64,000 bases of DNA, from positions 310,001 to 374,000 of the forward strand of contig CAWFPR010000002.1 of assembly GCA_963817635.1 (NCBI GenBank), read 5' to 3'. The position numbers and the translations under genes are program-made. Origin of the DNA: CAWFPR01 sp963817635 (lineage in GTDB: Bacteria > Acidobacteriota > Vicinamibacteria > Vicinamibacterales > 2-12-FULL-66-21). The notes below the pieces were generated by a model. The model did not search any database, had not been told where the DNA came from, and saw only the letters and a program-made list of their open reading frames with translations. This document shows, piece by piece, positions 7,421 through 16,473 of the stretch. Within the stretch, counting starts at the first letter, position 1. Each line of letters starts with the position of its first letter.

Positions 7421-8632
7421 CTACCACCCCGTCTGCGGCAGGCCCGGCACCACTTTCAACGCATTCTGGAAGTAGAGCTTTCGCAGCACCGTGTCCGGCA
7501 GGGCCATGCCGTTCAGCTTCCAGAACGCGTGGTACGGGCGGTAGTAGTCGAAGTACTCGTCGGTGGTTTCGAAGACGCGCCAGTAGTAGGGGTATTCCGT
7601 CGGCGCGTAGGTGTCCTTGCCGAAGAGCACGCGGTCCTGGTACTTCGTGAAGAACGCCGCCGAGGCGCGCGGCTGGCGGCCGAACTCGTAGAGGACGGCG
7701 GCGACCTCGAGGTACACGTTCGGCATCGTGTCCAGCATCCGCGCGGCGCGGCCGAGGTCGTTGCCGTGCCACGCGAAGTGCGCCGCGATGTAGCGGGTCT
7801 TCGGGTGCCGCGCGAACATGCGGTCGCGTTCCCCCATCAGCGTCTCGAACGACGGGTACCGATCCTGCGGATAGGCGCGGTTGGGGAAGAGGCCCAGCTC
7901 CAGCCAGCGCTCGTTGTGGTAGTCGATCGGCGCGAAGAACTGTTCCGGATCCGCGGTGTGAATCAGCACCGGGATGTTCAGCTCGGCGCACAGATCCCAG
8001 ATCGGATCGAGCGCGGGATCGTCGATCTTCAGCCGCGACCCGTCCGCCCTGGTGTTCCGGAGGCCAAGCTCCTTGAAGATCTTCAATCCGACCGCGCCAT
8101 CGGCCACGGCCTGCCGGAGCGCCGCGACTTCGCGGTCGCGCCACTCCGGCGTGCCGGCGCCGTTCCAGTTCACGTTCGCGAACACGCGGAACCGGTCCTT
8201 GTAGGCGCTCGTCCGAATCGCCTCGACCTTCTGCTCGAGCGACGCGCCGCTGCCTCCGCTGAGGTTGATGAGCACACGCAGGTTCAGCGCGTCCATCTCC
8301 TGAATCATCTGCGGCATGTTGCCGGCGCTCTCCGTGACGTGAGTGTGGACGTCCACGACGGGGAACTTCGCCTTCGGGACCAGGTGCTCCTCGGCGACGA
8401 CGGTCGATTTGGGGCGGTAGTCGAGGATGCTCGGCGCGGGTTTGTCCGGCGCCTGGCAGCGGCCCACGCGAACCAGCGTCGTGCCGGGAGGGCATTCCTG
8501 GTCGGGCGCTACCTGCGCGCCTGTCTGGCCGCCGCGGCCCTGGCGCCCCTGCGGCGTGCGTTCCGCCACGGCCACCACGCCGGCCAGCAGCGCGGCGAGA
8601 CCGACAATCGAGACCATCTTCAATCCGCGCAT
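7421..8632 (-). CDS. Secreted amidohydrolase (amidohydro_2 / metal-dependent TIM-barrel hydrolase)
   Basis: A 403-residue enzyme with an N-terminal signal segment (MVSIVGLAALLAGVVAVA). The start at 8632 is preferred over an upstream ATG because GAGGAT lies seven bases before it. The metal-binding HxH occurs as VVDVHTHV, further histidines as AAHFAWHGND, and the final metal Asp as LFGKDTYAP, which places it in the ACMSD/gamma-resorcylate decarboxylase-type amidohydrolase family. The substrate is unknown. The first 50 residues after the signal are low-complexity (GRQGRGGQTG), common for exported proteins here. It is transcribed toward the kinase gene, with the heptad array between them. Confidence 0.85.
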   Translation of the reverse strand: MRGLKMVSIVGLAALLAGVVAVAERTPQGRQGRGGQTGAQVAPDQECPPGTTLVRVGRCQAPDKPAPSILDYRPKSTVVAEEHLVPKAKFPVVDVHTHVTESAGNMPQMIQEMDALNLRVLINLSGGSGASLEQKVEAIRTSAYKDRFRVFANVNWNGAGTPEWRDREVAALRQAVADGAVGLKIFKELGLRNTRADGSRLKIDDPALDPIWDLCAELNIPVLIHTADPEQFFAPIDYHNERWLELGLFPNRAYPQDRYPSFETLMGERDRMFARHPKTRYIAAHFAWHGNDLGRAARMLDTMPNVYLEVAAVLYEFGRQPRASAAFFTKYQDRVLFGKDTYAPTEYPYYWRVFETTDEYFDYYRPYHAFWKLNGMALPDTVLRKLYFQNALKVVPGLPQTGW

Positions 8633-8725
8633 ACATCCTCCCACGGCCCGGGACACTACTCATCACACGTCAGCCGCGCCAGCCTACCGCAGCGTGGGAG
8701 CCCGGCGCAAAGACCGCCGCTGCCT

Positions 8726-8796
8726 GGGGGCAGACCCCTGCCCCCGGACGTGGGGTCAGACCCCGGCCCCCGGACGTGGGGTCAGACCCCGGACGT
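8726..8796. repeat. REP-like palindromic repeats, GGGGTCAGACCCC, 26-bp tandem unit
   Basis: Two full 26-bp units (8726-8751 and 8752-8777) and a 19-bp partial one (8778-8796), each built on the near-palindrome GGGGTCAGACCCC (first copy GGGGGCAGACCCC) followed by a CCCCCGGACGT tail, which the partial copy shortens. The array lies between two divergent genes, 22 bp before the pseudouridine synthase start. The same palindrome occurs twice inside the DUF4350 gene at 30088-30127. Confidence 0.85.
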
Positions 8797-8818
8797 CTTC
8801 CCTGATACCGTAAGGCGG

Positions 8819-9754
8819 ATGGCCGATTCGGAGTGGACGGCGGCGGAGACCGACGCGGGCACGCGGCTGGACAAGTTCCTCGCGGCAGACGGGCGCCTCG
8901 GCTCGCGGGCCCGTGCCTTCGGCGCGATCGAGCGGGGCAAGATCTTCCTCAACGGCGTCGAAGCCGCCGTGGCCGACGCGTCCGCCAGGCTCGCGGCGGG
9001 CGACGTCGTGCGCGTGTGGATGGACCGGCCCGGCAGCGCGAGGCGCCGCCCCTGGTCCGGAGTGGTCGGCGACCTGTCGATCGTCTACGAGGACGAGAGG
9101 CTGATCGTCATCGACAAGCCGGCCGGACTGCTCTCCGTGCCGCTGGAGCGGCAGGCCGGGGCCGCATCCGTCTTCGATCAGATCGAGGACTATTTCCGCC
9201 CCGGAGGCAAGCGTCGTCCGCTCGTGGTGCACCGCATCGACCGCGACACGTCGGGCCTGGTCGTCTTCGCGAAGGACGCCATCGCGCAGCGCGTGCTCAA
9301 GGCGCAGTTCAAGGAGCGCGAGCCCGAGCGCGTCTACGTGGCGGTCGTCTACGGCCATCCGGACCCGCCGTCCGGAACGTGGCGCGATCACCTGACCTGG
9401 GACACGAAACTCCTGATCCAGAAGGAGACCTCGCCGCGCGATCCCAACGGGCGCGAAGCCGTCTCGCACTACCGCACGGTCGAGCGGTTCGAGGGCACGT
9501 CGCTCGTCGAGGTGCGGCTCGAAACCGGCAAGCGCAACCAGATCCGGATTCAGGCCCGCCTGCGTGGCCACACGCTGGTGGGCGAGCGGCGGTATATCTA
9601 CGGCCCCGACCTGCTGCGTGACGTGCAGTTCGAGCGCCAGGCGCTGCACGCGCGGCGGCTCGGGTTCATCCACCCGGCCACCGGGAAGCCGCTGGTCGTC
9701 GAGGCGCCGCTGCCGGCCGACATGGAAGACCTGCTCGCGCGCCTGCGCCGTTGA
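8819..9754 (+). CDS. RluA-family 23S/tRNA pseudouridine synthase with S4 domain
   Basis: A 311-residue RNA-modifying enzyme. The N-terminal S4 RNA-binding domain covers about residues 14-70 (TRLDKFLAADGRL, KIFLNGVEA). The catalytic domain begins with IVYEDERLIVIDKPAG and contains HRIDRDTSG with the catalytic Asp141, then TGKRNQIRIQ and the C-terminal LHARRLGFIHP. These are the ordered motifs of the RluA/RluC/RluD family; the exact target uridine cannot be read from sequence. ATG 8819 is chosen because S4 homology begins directly after it; the longer open frame upstream crosses the REP array. It ends five bases before the convergent UPF0314 gene. Confidence 0.92.
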   Translation: MADSEWTAAETDAGTRLDKFLAADGRLGSRARAFGAIERGKIFLNGVEAAVADASARLAAGDVVRVWMDRPGSARRRPWSGVVGDLSIVYEDERLIVIDKPAGLLSVPLERQAGAASVFDQIEDYFRPGGKRRPLVVHRIDRDTSGLVVFAKDAIAQRVLKAQFKEREPERVYVAVVYGHPDPPSGTWRDHLTWDTKLLIQKETSPRDPNGREAVSHYRTVERFEGTSLVEVRLETGKRNQIRIQARLRGHTLVGERRYIYGPDLLRDVQFERQALHARRLGFIHPATGKPLVVEAPLPADMEDLLARLRR

Positions 9755-9758
9755 CGCG

Positions 9759-10331
9759 TCAGCCTCCCGCCTGCCATCGGCGGATGGCCTCGACGGGATG
9801 GACGAGCATGATGATGTTGAGCGTGAGGTTGTCGCGGATCCAGTAGCCGACCGCAAGTTCCATCACGACGGCGGCCGCCACAGTGACGCGCACCGGCAGG
9901 CGCCACGCGAGGACGAATCCCCCGACCATGGCCAGGATGTCCATCACCGAGTTGATGACGCTGTCGCCGTAGTAGTCGAGCGAGATCGTCGCCTCGCGGT
10001 ACCGGTTGATGATGAAGTCGGTGTTCTCGAAGATCTCCCATCCCCCTTCGACCGCGACGGCCAGGACGAGCCGCAGCCCGAGCGGCCAGCGGCGTCCAAC
10101 GAGCCACAGGAGTCCGTAGAAGGCGAAGCCGTGGATGATGTGCGAGAACGTGTACCAGTCCGTCAGGTGCTGCGAGTTCTCCGAGCTGTTCACGACGCCG
10201 TGCCACAGCTTGACGTAGCCGCACTTGCAGATCGGGACGCGGCCCATGGCCAGCAGGACGGCCGCGGCCAGGGCAACGAGCCCGCCCGCCACCAGCAGGT
10301 AACGCCGTTCGATGCGGTTCACCGCCGGCAC
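9759..10331 (-). CDS. UPF0314 / DUF2585 family membrane protein
   Basis: A 190-residue integral membrane protein with the family hallmarks MGRVPICKCG, KLWHGVVNSSENSQHL and WEIFENTDFIINRYR, and five hydrophobic segments. The start is GTG 10331, preceded by AGGAG nine bases upstream; this gives the usual family length. Function is unknown in the family; the conserved Cys-x-Cys and His residues near membrane segments are notable. It is convergent with the pseudouridine synthase and is downstream, on the same strand, of the FAD oxidoreductase (148-bp gap). Confidence 0.88.
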   Translation of the reverse strand: MPAVNRIERRYLLVAGGLVALAAAVLLAMGRVPICKCGYVKLWHGVVNSSENSQHLTDWYTFSHIIHGFAFYGLLWLVGRRWPLGLRLVLAVAVEGGWEIFENTDFIINRYREATISLDYYGDSVINSVMDILAMVGGFVLAWRLPVRVTVAAAVVMELAVGYWIRDNLTLNIIMLVHPVEAIRRWQAGG

Positions 10332-10479
10332 GTCGAGCGTCTCCTGCGGCCCGCGCGAAGCCGGCGCAATTGTCGGCCATGTGGCTGGGGTGCTGCTGCC
10401 AGCGTTGCCTGCATGTGTCTGCGGAGGATATATGCCACGCGCGCTTCTGTCACGGCGCGTCTGGGTGACCCGCTGAGCG

Positions 10480-11583
10480 TCAGTGGACGACTTCGGCCGT
10501 CGTCGCGCCTGTATGCGCCGGCGTGCGGAGGAAGAACTGCTCGATGACGCGCCGGGCGAATGAAGGCGATCGCAGCAGGAGCCGCCCCGCGACGGCCGGC
10601 GCGTGCGCGCGGATGGCGGCTCCGAACCCGCCGCGCGGCCGCCGCGCCCGCACCCATTCCTCATAGGGCTGCAGGCCCTCGTCCGGCGCGGCGATGGCGC
10701 TCGCGGCTGCCAGCGCCGACTCGATCGCCGGGGCGATGCCCTCGCCGCTCTCCGGCACCGCGAGTCCTGCCGCATCGCCGATCAGGACCAGACCGTCCAC
10801 GACGGCGCGATCGAAGACGCCGGCGACCGTGTAGGCGTGTCCCTTCCAGTGCTGCCAGTTCGTGGCGCGCGCCGGCAGCCTGCCGGTCGCCGTCAGGAAA
10901 TCGGCAAACGCCGTCACGTGCCGGCGGAAGTCGGCGCCCGTGCGGCGGCCTATTCCGACGTTCAGGTAGTCCCCCTTGCGGATGCACCAGCCGTAGCCGT
11001 CGAGGTCGGCGCTGAAGTACAGCTCCGGCGTCGCGCTGTCGATGCCGCACGGCTCGTCCGGTTCGAGCCGCAGCTCATACTGCCGCGCCACGACGAGGAG
11101 TCTGGGCGGGGTGCGGTGTGCGCGGCGCGACACGGGGCAGAAGTGTCCGCCGGCCCCGACGACGATGGGCGCGGCGAACGCATCGTTGACGACCCACCGC
11201 GCCGGCTCGCGCCGCAGGCTGACGACCGGCGTGGCCTGCAGCACCGACGCGCGCACCCGGCGCAGCAGGAATTCGTCGAACTCGAACCGGCGGATCCCAT
11301 AGCTCACGGGGTCCGGGAACGCCGTGACCACGGATGGTTGGCCGATGACCGACGTCTGGAACGCCGTGAACGGCTGGAGCGTACGACCGGTGTCGCTGTA
11401 GTCGGCCGGCGTGACCCCGATGGCATCGAAGACCGGCGGCGTGAGCCAGCCGGCGCAGGGCTTGTCGCGGGGGAACCGGGCGCGATCGAACAGCAGCACG
11501 TCCGCACCGGCCTCGCCGAGCGCGCGCGCGCAGGTCGCTCCCGCGGGTCCGCCGCCGACGACGATCACGTCACACGTGCGCAT
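10480..11583 (-). CDS. FAD-dependent oxidoreductase, geranylgeranyl-reductase-like
   Basis: A 367-residue flavoprotein. The FAD-binding GxGxxG is VIVVGGGPAGATCARALGE at the N-terminus and the second FAD motif is VDGLVLIGDAAGLAVPESGEGI, as in geranylgeranyl reductases and related lipid-double-bond reductases. The ATG at 11583 overlaps the end of the upstream cyclopropane synthase gene by 14 bp; an alternative ATG at 11595 also fits. The overlap implies translational coupling with the CFA synthase, so a lipid substrate is plausible. The C-terminal helical region (PSFARRVIEQFFLR) is typical. The substrate is not determinable from sequence. Confidence 0.85.
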   Translation of the reverse strand: MRTCDVIVVGGGPAGATCARALGEAGADVLLFDRARFPRDKPCAGWLTPPVFDAIGVTPADYSDTGRTLQPFTAFQTSVIGQPSVVTAFPDPVSYGIRRFEFDEFLLRRVRASVLQATPVVSLRREPARWVVNDAFAAPIVVGAGGHFCPVSRRAHRTPPRLLVVARQYELRLEPDEPCGIDSATPELYFSADLDGYGWCIRKGDYLNVGIGRRTGADFRRHVTAFADFLTATGRLPARATNWQHWKGHAYTVAGVFDRAVVDGLVLIGDAAGLAVPESGEGIAPAIESALAAASAIAAPDEGLQPYEEWVRARRPRGGFGAAIRAHAPAVAGRLLLRSPSFARRVIEQFFLRTPAHTGATTAEVVH

Positions 11584-12793
11584 CGCGAGGTCCATCGGCG
11601 CGTCCGCCCGTCGGGGCAAAGAGCACCTGGAACAGCTGCATCCACCCCGTCCGGAATGCCGCCTCGGAGCCGGCCAGATACAAGCGCCACGCCCTGTAAA
11701 ACGGCGCGCCGAAGGTGGCGACAATTTCGCGCTCCGCGCCTTCGAACTGTGTCCGCCAGTCGGCGAGCGTTCGGGCGTAGTGCGTCCGCAGGTTCTCGGC
11801 GTGGAGCACCGACATGCTGGCGGGCTCGAGCACCCGGCGCGAGACTTCAGCGAGCGTCGGGGGATAGGCGCCGGGGAAGATGCGACGCCGGATCCACGGA
11901 TTCAGGCGCCGGGGATGGTCGCGCCCGATGAAGTGGAGCAGGCCGCGGCCCGACACCGGGTCGAGGACGCGTGCCATCGTCGCGGCCAGCGACGCATACT
12001 GGCGGCGCCCGACATGCTCGAGCATGCCGAGCGAGACGAACGCGTCATAACGGCCCGTGACGTTCCGATAGTCGTCCTCGACGAACGTGACGAGGCGATC
12101 GAGCCCCTCTTCGGCGGCACGTGCGCGCGCGAATCGGAGCTGTTCGGTCGAGATGTTGTAGGCGCGGACCGTCACGCCGTAGTGCCGGGCCATGTGCAGC
12201 GCCAGGGCGCCCCAGCCGCAACCCGCCTCGACGACCCGTTCCCCCGGACGTAGCTGGAGCTTCCGGCATACGAGATCGAGCTTGGCGATCTGCGCCTCGG
12301 CCAGCGTCGCCGATTCGTCCGGATACCACGCGCACGTGTACACCAGTTGCGGATCCAGCCACCGGGCATAGAACTCGTTCCCGAGGTCGTAGTGATGGTG
12401 GACGTTGCGCCGGGCGCCGAGCAGTCCATTCGCTGGCGTCCACCAGAGCGCGAGGCGCTCGTACACGGATGGCGGCGACGGACGCGACAGGCTCGAGAGC
12501 CCCTCGACCACGCGGATGAAGTCTCCGCGGACGGCGACGCGGCCCGTCATGTAGTGGTCCCCGAAAGCCCGTTCGGGGACTGCGACCAGGCCCCAGAGCG
12601 CCCCGCGATCCCGCACCGTCAACGTGCCGACAGGCGGCCGCTCGAGGTGGAGCAGCGACCCGTCCCAGAGCTGGAGTTGAACGCCGGCCGCGGCGATGGC
12701 GGCCTGGAGGCGGCGGGCCATCCAGCGATCGACGGCGTACGGACGGTCGCCGTTCGCAGTGAGGGTAGCCAGGGGAAGTGCAGCGCGTCTCAC
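11570..12793 (-). CDS. Cyclopropane-fatty-acyl-phospholipid synthase family protein
   Basis: A 407-residue SAM-dependent enzyme of the CFA synthase family, which adds a methylene bridge to unsaturated acyl chains of membrane phospholipids. The SAM-binding motif is VVEAGCGWGALALHMAR, preceded by the family signature HHHYDLGNEFYARWLD and followed by SLGMLEHVG and FIFPG-like FPGAYPPTL. The start GTG 12793 is chosen over a longer open frame because GGAGGGG lies just upstream. It overlaps the following flavoprotein gene by 14 bp, forming a two-gene operon. Family enzymes can also do cyclopropanation variants or methylation; this cannot be separated here. Confidence 0.9.
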   Translation of the reverse strand: MRRAALPLATLTANGDRPYAVDRWMARRLQAAIAAAGVQLQLWDGSLLHLERPPVGTLTVRDRGALWGLVAVPERAFGDHYMTGRVAVRGDFIRVVEGLSSLSRPSPPSVYERLALWWTPANGLLGARRNVHHHYDLGNEFYARWLDPQLVYTCAWYPDESATLAEAQIAKLDLVCRKLQLRPGERVVEAGCGWGALALHMARHYGVTVRAYNISTEQLRFARARAAEEGLDRLVTFVEDDYRNVTGRYDAFVSLGMLEHVGRRQYASLAATMARVLDPVSGRGLLHFIGRDHPRRLNPWIRRRIFPGAYPPTLAEVSRRVLEPASMSVLHAENLRTHYARTLADWRTQFEGAEREIVATFGAPFYRAWRLYLAGSEAAFRTGWMQLFQVLFAPTGGRADGPRDAHV

Positions 12794-13053
12794 GGTCCCC
12801 TCCGAGGGAACGCAGTGCAAATGTGCTGCCGCGGTGAAGCCCGAGGCGTCGATTCTGTCGCCGGATTGTCGGCCGGGCCGAGGGGCACCGCCGGAGAGCC
12901 GGTGACGGACATTCGACGCCGAGCTCGAAATTGCCGCGAAACCGCCGATGGACGGAAGGCACCACGCTTGCTCTCGCCCCTGTGGCACCCGCGCATCCGC
13001 CAGGCGTCCCGCGTCCGCATCGCGGGCGTCGACAAGGACATCAGGAGACGGCC

Positions 13054-13542
13054 ATGAAGATCCTCGACATCATGACGGCAGAAGTCCGCACCTGCGGGCT
13101 CGAGACCAGCCTCACGGAGGTCGCGCGGCTGATGGGCGCCGCCAACTGCGGCGCCATCCCCGTCGTCGACGCCGACGGCGCCATCGCCGGTGTGGTCACC
13201 GACCGTGACATCAGTATGGCGATCGTCAACTCGGCCCGTAAGCCCATCAACATCGCGGCGCGCGAGATCATGAGCCCGCATGTCCACGCCTGCGCGCCCG
13301 GCGACGACGTGCGGGCGGCGCTGCAGACGATGAAGGAGGCACACGTTCGGCGGCTGCCGGTCATCGGCCCGGGCGGCCGGTTGGCCGGGATCGTGTCGAT
13401 GGACGACATAGTCCTGCGCGCTCTGGCGCCGGATGCCCCGGATTCGAACGAGATCGTGGACTCGCTGAGGGAGATCGTCCTTCATCACGATCGGCACGAT
13501 CTCCAGGTGGAGCCGGCGGCCGCCTCGTCGCTCGGAGGCTAG
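13054..13542 (+). CDS. Tandem CBS-domain protein
   Basis: A 162-residue stand-alone CBS-pair protein. CBS1 spans about residues 5-58 (VRTCGLETSLTEVARLM, GAIPVVDADG, GVVTDRDI) and CBS2 about 70-125 (VHACAPGDDV, RRLPVIGPGGRLAGIVSMDDI). Such pairs bind adenine nucleotides and act as sensors. The ATG at 13054 has AGGAGA at a good distance. It has no fused effector domain. It is divergent from the CFA synthase; the 260 bp between them contain no other gene I can support. Confidence 0.9.
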   Translation: MKILDIMTAEVRTCGLETSLTEVARLMGAANCGAIPVVDADGAIAGVVTDRDISMAIVNSARKPINIAAREIMSPHVHACAPGDDVRAALQTMKEAHVRRLPVIGPGGRLAGIVSMDDIVLRALAPDAPDSNEIVDSLREIVLHHDRHDLQVEPAAASSLGG

Positions 13543-13691
13543 GAGACCAGGCGGATCGGCGGATGGGCTGGACCCGGTCGCCGTCACCAGCGTTCGGCCT
13601 GTGACCGCGTACGGCGGCGCTGCCCCCCCCTTTATCCCGCCGTTTGTCCCTCCAGTAAGCAGCGAGGGCTCCGGCCCGGTATATTACGGAG

Positions 13692-15023
13692 ATGCCGGAT
13701 ACCGCAGGAGCCGTCGGACCAGAGCAGACCGAGGTTGGATCCTATTTCGTCGCGAACTACCCGCCGTTCTCGGTGTGGACCAGCGAGGCGGTGGCCTCCG
13801 ACGGGCTCGTCGCGCTGAACACGCCGCCGCGCGACGTGCCCCTGGGCCTCTATCTGCACATCCCGTTCTGCCGGAAACGCTGTCATTTCTGCTATTTCCG
13901 CGTCTACACGAACAAGAGCGCGCGTCAGGTCGAGGAGTACCTCGACCTGGTGGTGCGCGAGTGGAACCTCTACGCACAGACGCCGGCGCTGTCAGAGCGC
14001 CCGTTGAATTTCGTGTATTTCGGGGGGGGCACGCCGTCGTTCCTGTCCACGACGCAGCTCCAGGGACTCGTCTCGCGGCTGTCGGCGGCCAAGCCGTGGA
14101 CGGGGGCGGAGGAGATCACGTTCGAGTGCGAGCCAGGCACGCTGACCGAGCCGAAGCTCGAAGCCATCCGGAAGCTTGGGGTCTCGCGCCTGAGTCTCGG
14201 CGTCGAGAATTTCGACGATCACATCCTCGAGGTCAACGGCCGTGCCCATCGGTCGCCCGAGATCGACCGCACCTACCGTTTCGCGCGCGCGCTGGCGTTT
14301 CCGCAGATCAACATCGACCTGATCGCCGGGATGCTGGGCGAGACCGACGCGAACTGGCAGGTCTGCGTGGAGAAGACGCTGGCGCTCGAGCCCGACAGCG
14401 TCACGATCTACCAGATGGAACTGCCCTACAACACGACTATCAGCGGCGATCTGCTGAAGGGCACGGGGCAGTTCAAGGAGCCGGTCGCCGACTGGGAGAC
14501 CAAGCGCCGCTGGGTGCGCGAGGCGTTCGAGGCGCTCGAGCGCGCGGGCTACACCATCGGCAGCGCCTACACCGCCGTCAGGAACCCGAAGACAACGCAG
14601 TTCGTGTACCGGGACCGGCTCTGGCAGGGAGCGGATCTGGCCGGGCTCGGCGTGGCGTCGTTCGGCCACGTGAACGGCGTCCACCTGCAGAACCTGGACA
14701 CCTGGGAGACCTACGGCGCGGCAATCGAGCGCGGCGAACTCCCTCTCGGCCGCGCCTACCGGCCGACCGACGACGAGCGGATGATCCGCGAGTTCGTGCT
14801 GCAGATGAAGAAAGGGTCCGTCCGTCCGGCCTATTTCGCCGAGAAGTACGGCGTGGACGTGCTCGATCGCTTCAAGGCGCCGCTTGCCTCGCTCGAGGCT
14901 CCCGGATACCTGGCGGCGCGGGACGCCGATCGCATCGCGCTCACCAGGGAAGGACTGCTCCGCGTCGACGTCCTGCTGCACCGGTTCTTCAAGCCCGAGC
15001 ACACCGGGATTCGCTACACCTAG
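13692..15023 (+). CDS. HemW-like radical SAM protein
   Basis: A 443-residue radical SAM enzyme. The 4Fe-4S cluster cysteines are C60, C64 and C67 in HIPFCRKRCHFCYF, followed by the glycine-rich SAM-binding segment YFGGGTPSF and by INIDLIAGMLGET, which is characteristic of the HemW/coproporphyrinogen III oxidase-like family. The family includes heme chaperones and class C radical SAM methyltransferases of secondary metabolism, and sequence alone does not decide. Against plain housekeeping HemW: a 50-residue N-terminal extension, and a halogenase-like flavoprotein gene directly downstream on the same strand. TATATT lies 5-10 bp upstream of the ATG, which is close, so an alternative start is possible. 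Confidence 0.85.
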   Translation: MPDTAGAVGPEQTEVGSYFVANYPPFSVWTSEAVASDGLVALNTPPRDVPLGLYLHIPFCRKRCHFCYFRVYTNKSARQVEEYLDLVVREWNLYAQTPALSERPLNFVYFGGGTPSFLSTTQLQGLVSRLSAAKPWTGAEEITFECEPGTLTEPKLEAIRKLGVSRLSLGVENFDDHILEVNGRAHRSPEIDRTYRFARALAFPQINIDLIAGMLGETDANWQVCVEKTLALEPDSVTIYQMELPYNTTISGDLLKGTGQFKEPVADWETKRRWVREAFEALERAGYTIGSAYTAVRNPKTTQFVYRDRLWQGADLAGLGVASFGHVNGVHLQNLDTWETYGAAIERGELPLGRAYRPTDDERMIREFVLQMKKGSVRPAYFAEKYGVDVLDRFKAPLASLEAPGYLAARDADRIALTREGLLRVDVLLHRFFKPEHTGIRYT

Positions 15024-15039
15024 ACTGTCGCGATCCCGC

Positions 15040-15077
15040 GTCGAGCCTCGCACCCTGAGCCCTGAGCCTTGAGCCTT
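15040..15077. repeat. Heptad array, CCTGAGC/CCTTGAGC type
   Basis: Four to five units (GAGCCTC, ACCCTGA, GCCCTGA, GCCTTGA, GCCTTTC) fill the 56-bp spacer between the radical SAM gene and the halogenase-like gene and run up to the start codon at 15080, leaving no clear ribosome-binding site. Confidence 0.7.
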
Positions 15078-15079
15078 TC

Positions 15080-16396
15080 ATGATCAAGTCCGAATACGAC
15101 GTCGTAGTCATCGGTGGCGGACCCGCGGGTTCGACGACGGCGACCCTGCTGGCGCAGCAGGGCGTGCGTGTAGGGCTGTTCGAGCGTGAGCGCTTTCCAC
15201 GATTCCATATCGGCGAATCCCTGATCCCGGAAACCTACTGGGTGTTCAAGCGGCTGAACATGCTGCCGAAGATGCAGGCCAGCCCGTTCGTGAAGAAATT
15301 CAGCGTGCAGTTCGTGAACGCTGCAGGCAGGGAGTCGGCGCCGTTCTACTTTCACGACAACAAGCCGCACGAGTGTTCGCAGACCTGGCAGGTGGTGCGC
15401 AGCGAGTTCGACCAGATGATGCTCGACAACGCGCGCGAGCACGGCGCCGACGCGTTCGAAGGCGTGCACGTGCTCGAGGTGCTGTTCGACGGCGAGCGGG
15501 CCGCCGGCGTCCGGATTCGCGGCGAGGCGGGAGACCGGCGCGACATTCGCGCGAAGGTCGTCGTCGATGCCAGCGGGCAGGCGGCGCTGCTGCAGAACCG
15601 GTTCAAGCTGCGCCTGTGGGACCCCGTGCTGAACAAAGGCGCGATCTGGACCTACTGGCGCGGCGCCTACCGGGACACGGGTCGCGACGAGGGGGCCACG
15701 ATGGTGCTCCAGACCGGGAACCGCAAGGGCTGGTTCTGGTACATCCCGCAGCACGACGACACGATCAGCGTCGGCGTCGTCGCGCCGTTCGACGATCTCT
15801 TCGGCGGGGGCGGCGCCAATCACGAGCAGACCTACCTGGAGGAAGTCGAGCGCTGCCCGGCGGTGAAGAAGCGCATCGAGGGGGCCGAACGCGCGACCGG
15901 GTACTTCGTCACGCGCGACTACTCGTATCGCTCGACGCGGGTGGCCGGCGACGGCTGGGTGCTGGTCGGCGACGCCTTCGGCTTCCTGGATCCCCTGTAT
16001 TCGTCCGGCGTCCTGCTCGCGCTCAAGTCGGGGGAACTGGCCGCGGACGCGATCGCCGCCGGGTTGAACGCCGGCGACACGAGTGAGGCAGCGCTCGGCC
16101 ACTGGGGGCCGGCGTTCAACGACGGCATCGACCGCATGCGCCGGCTGGTGTGCGAGTACTACAACGGCTTCAGCTTCGGGCGATTCGTCAAGCAGTACCC
16201 TCACCTGCGCAACACGGTCACGGACCTGCTGATCGGCGATCTGTTCACGACACGGGTCGATGCGGTGTGGGCGCCGATGGACGCGATGCGGAGTGAGGGA
16301 CAGGCGGTGATTCCCCCCTGGAACGCGGGCACGCCCGGTGGTCTCGTCGAGGACCGGCTGCCACTGCTCGAGATTCCGGAGGGACAGAGCCGGTAG
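15080..16396 (+). CDS. Flavin-dependent halogenase-like FAD oxidoreductase
   Basis: A 438-residue flavoprotein of the tryptophan-halogenase/CmlS superfamily. It has the FAD loop GGGPAG (12-17), RFPRFHIGESLIP (38-50), a lysine pair at 72-73 in the region of the catalytic Lys, the WxWxIP halogenase motif as WFWYIP (218-223) and the second FAD site VLVGDAFGFLDPLYSSGV. WxWxIP is thought to keep halogenases from acting as monooxygenases, so halogenation is plausible but unproven; many members of this family act on carrier-protein-bound acyl groups. It follows the radical SAM gene across a repeat array and precedes a thioesterase. No carrier protein or ketosynthase is visible nearby. Confidence 0.82.
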   Translation: MIKSEYDVVVIGGGPAGSTTATLLAQQGVRVGLFERERFPRFHIGESLIPETYWVFKRLNMLPKMQASPFVKKFSVQFVNAAGRESAPFYFHDNKPHECSQTWQVVRSEFDQMMLDNAREHGADAFEGVHVLEVLFDGERAAGVRIRGEAGDRRDIRAKVVVDASGQAALLQNRFKLRLWDPVLNKGAIWTYWRGAYRDTGRDEGATMVLQTGNRKGWFWYIPQHDDTISVGVVAPFDDLFGGGGANHEQTYLEEVERCPAVKKRIEGAERATGYFVTRDYSYRSTRVAGDGWVLVGDAFGFLDPLYSSGVLLALKSGELAADAIAAGLNAGDTSEAALGHWGPAFNDGIDRMRRLVCEYYNGFSFGRFVKQYPHLRNTVTDLLIGDLFTTRVDAVWAPMDAMRSEGQAVIPPWNAGTPGGLVEDRLPLLEIPEGQSR

Positions 16397-16398
16397 GG

Positions 16399-16458
16399 AC
16401 CACGGATGACACGGATCACGACGGGATTGAGTGACCACTGACTGACACGGATCACCCG
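16399..16458. repeat. Degenerate CACGGATCAC-type repeat
   Basis: The spacer before the thioesterase contains three to four imperfect copies of a 9-10 bp unit like CACGGATGA/CACGGATCAC with GTGACCACTGAC between them. It resembles the arrays at 37340 and 49383 more than the 7-bp families. Confidence 0.5.
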
Positions 16459-16473
16459 GACTGGAGTTTGCGC

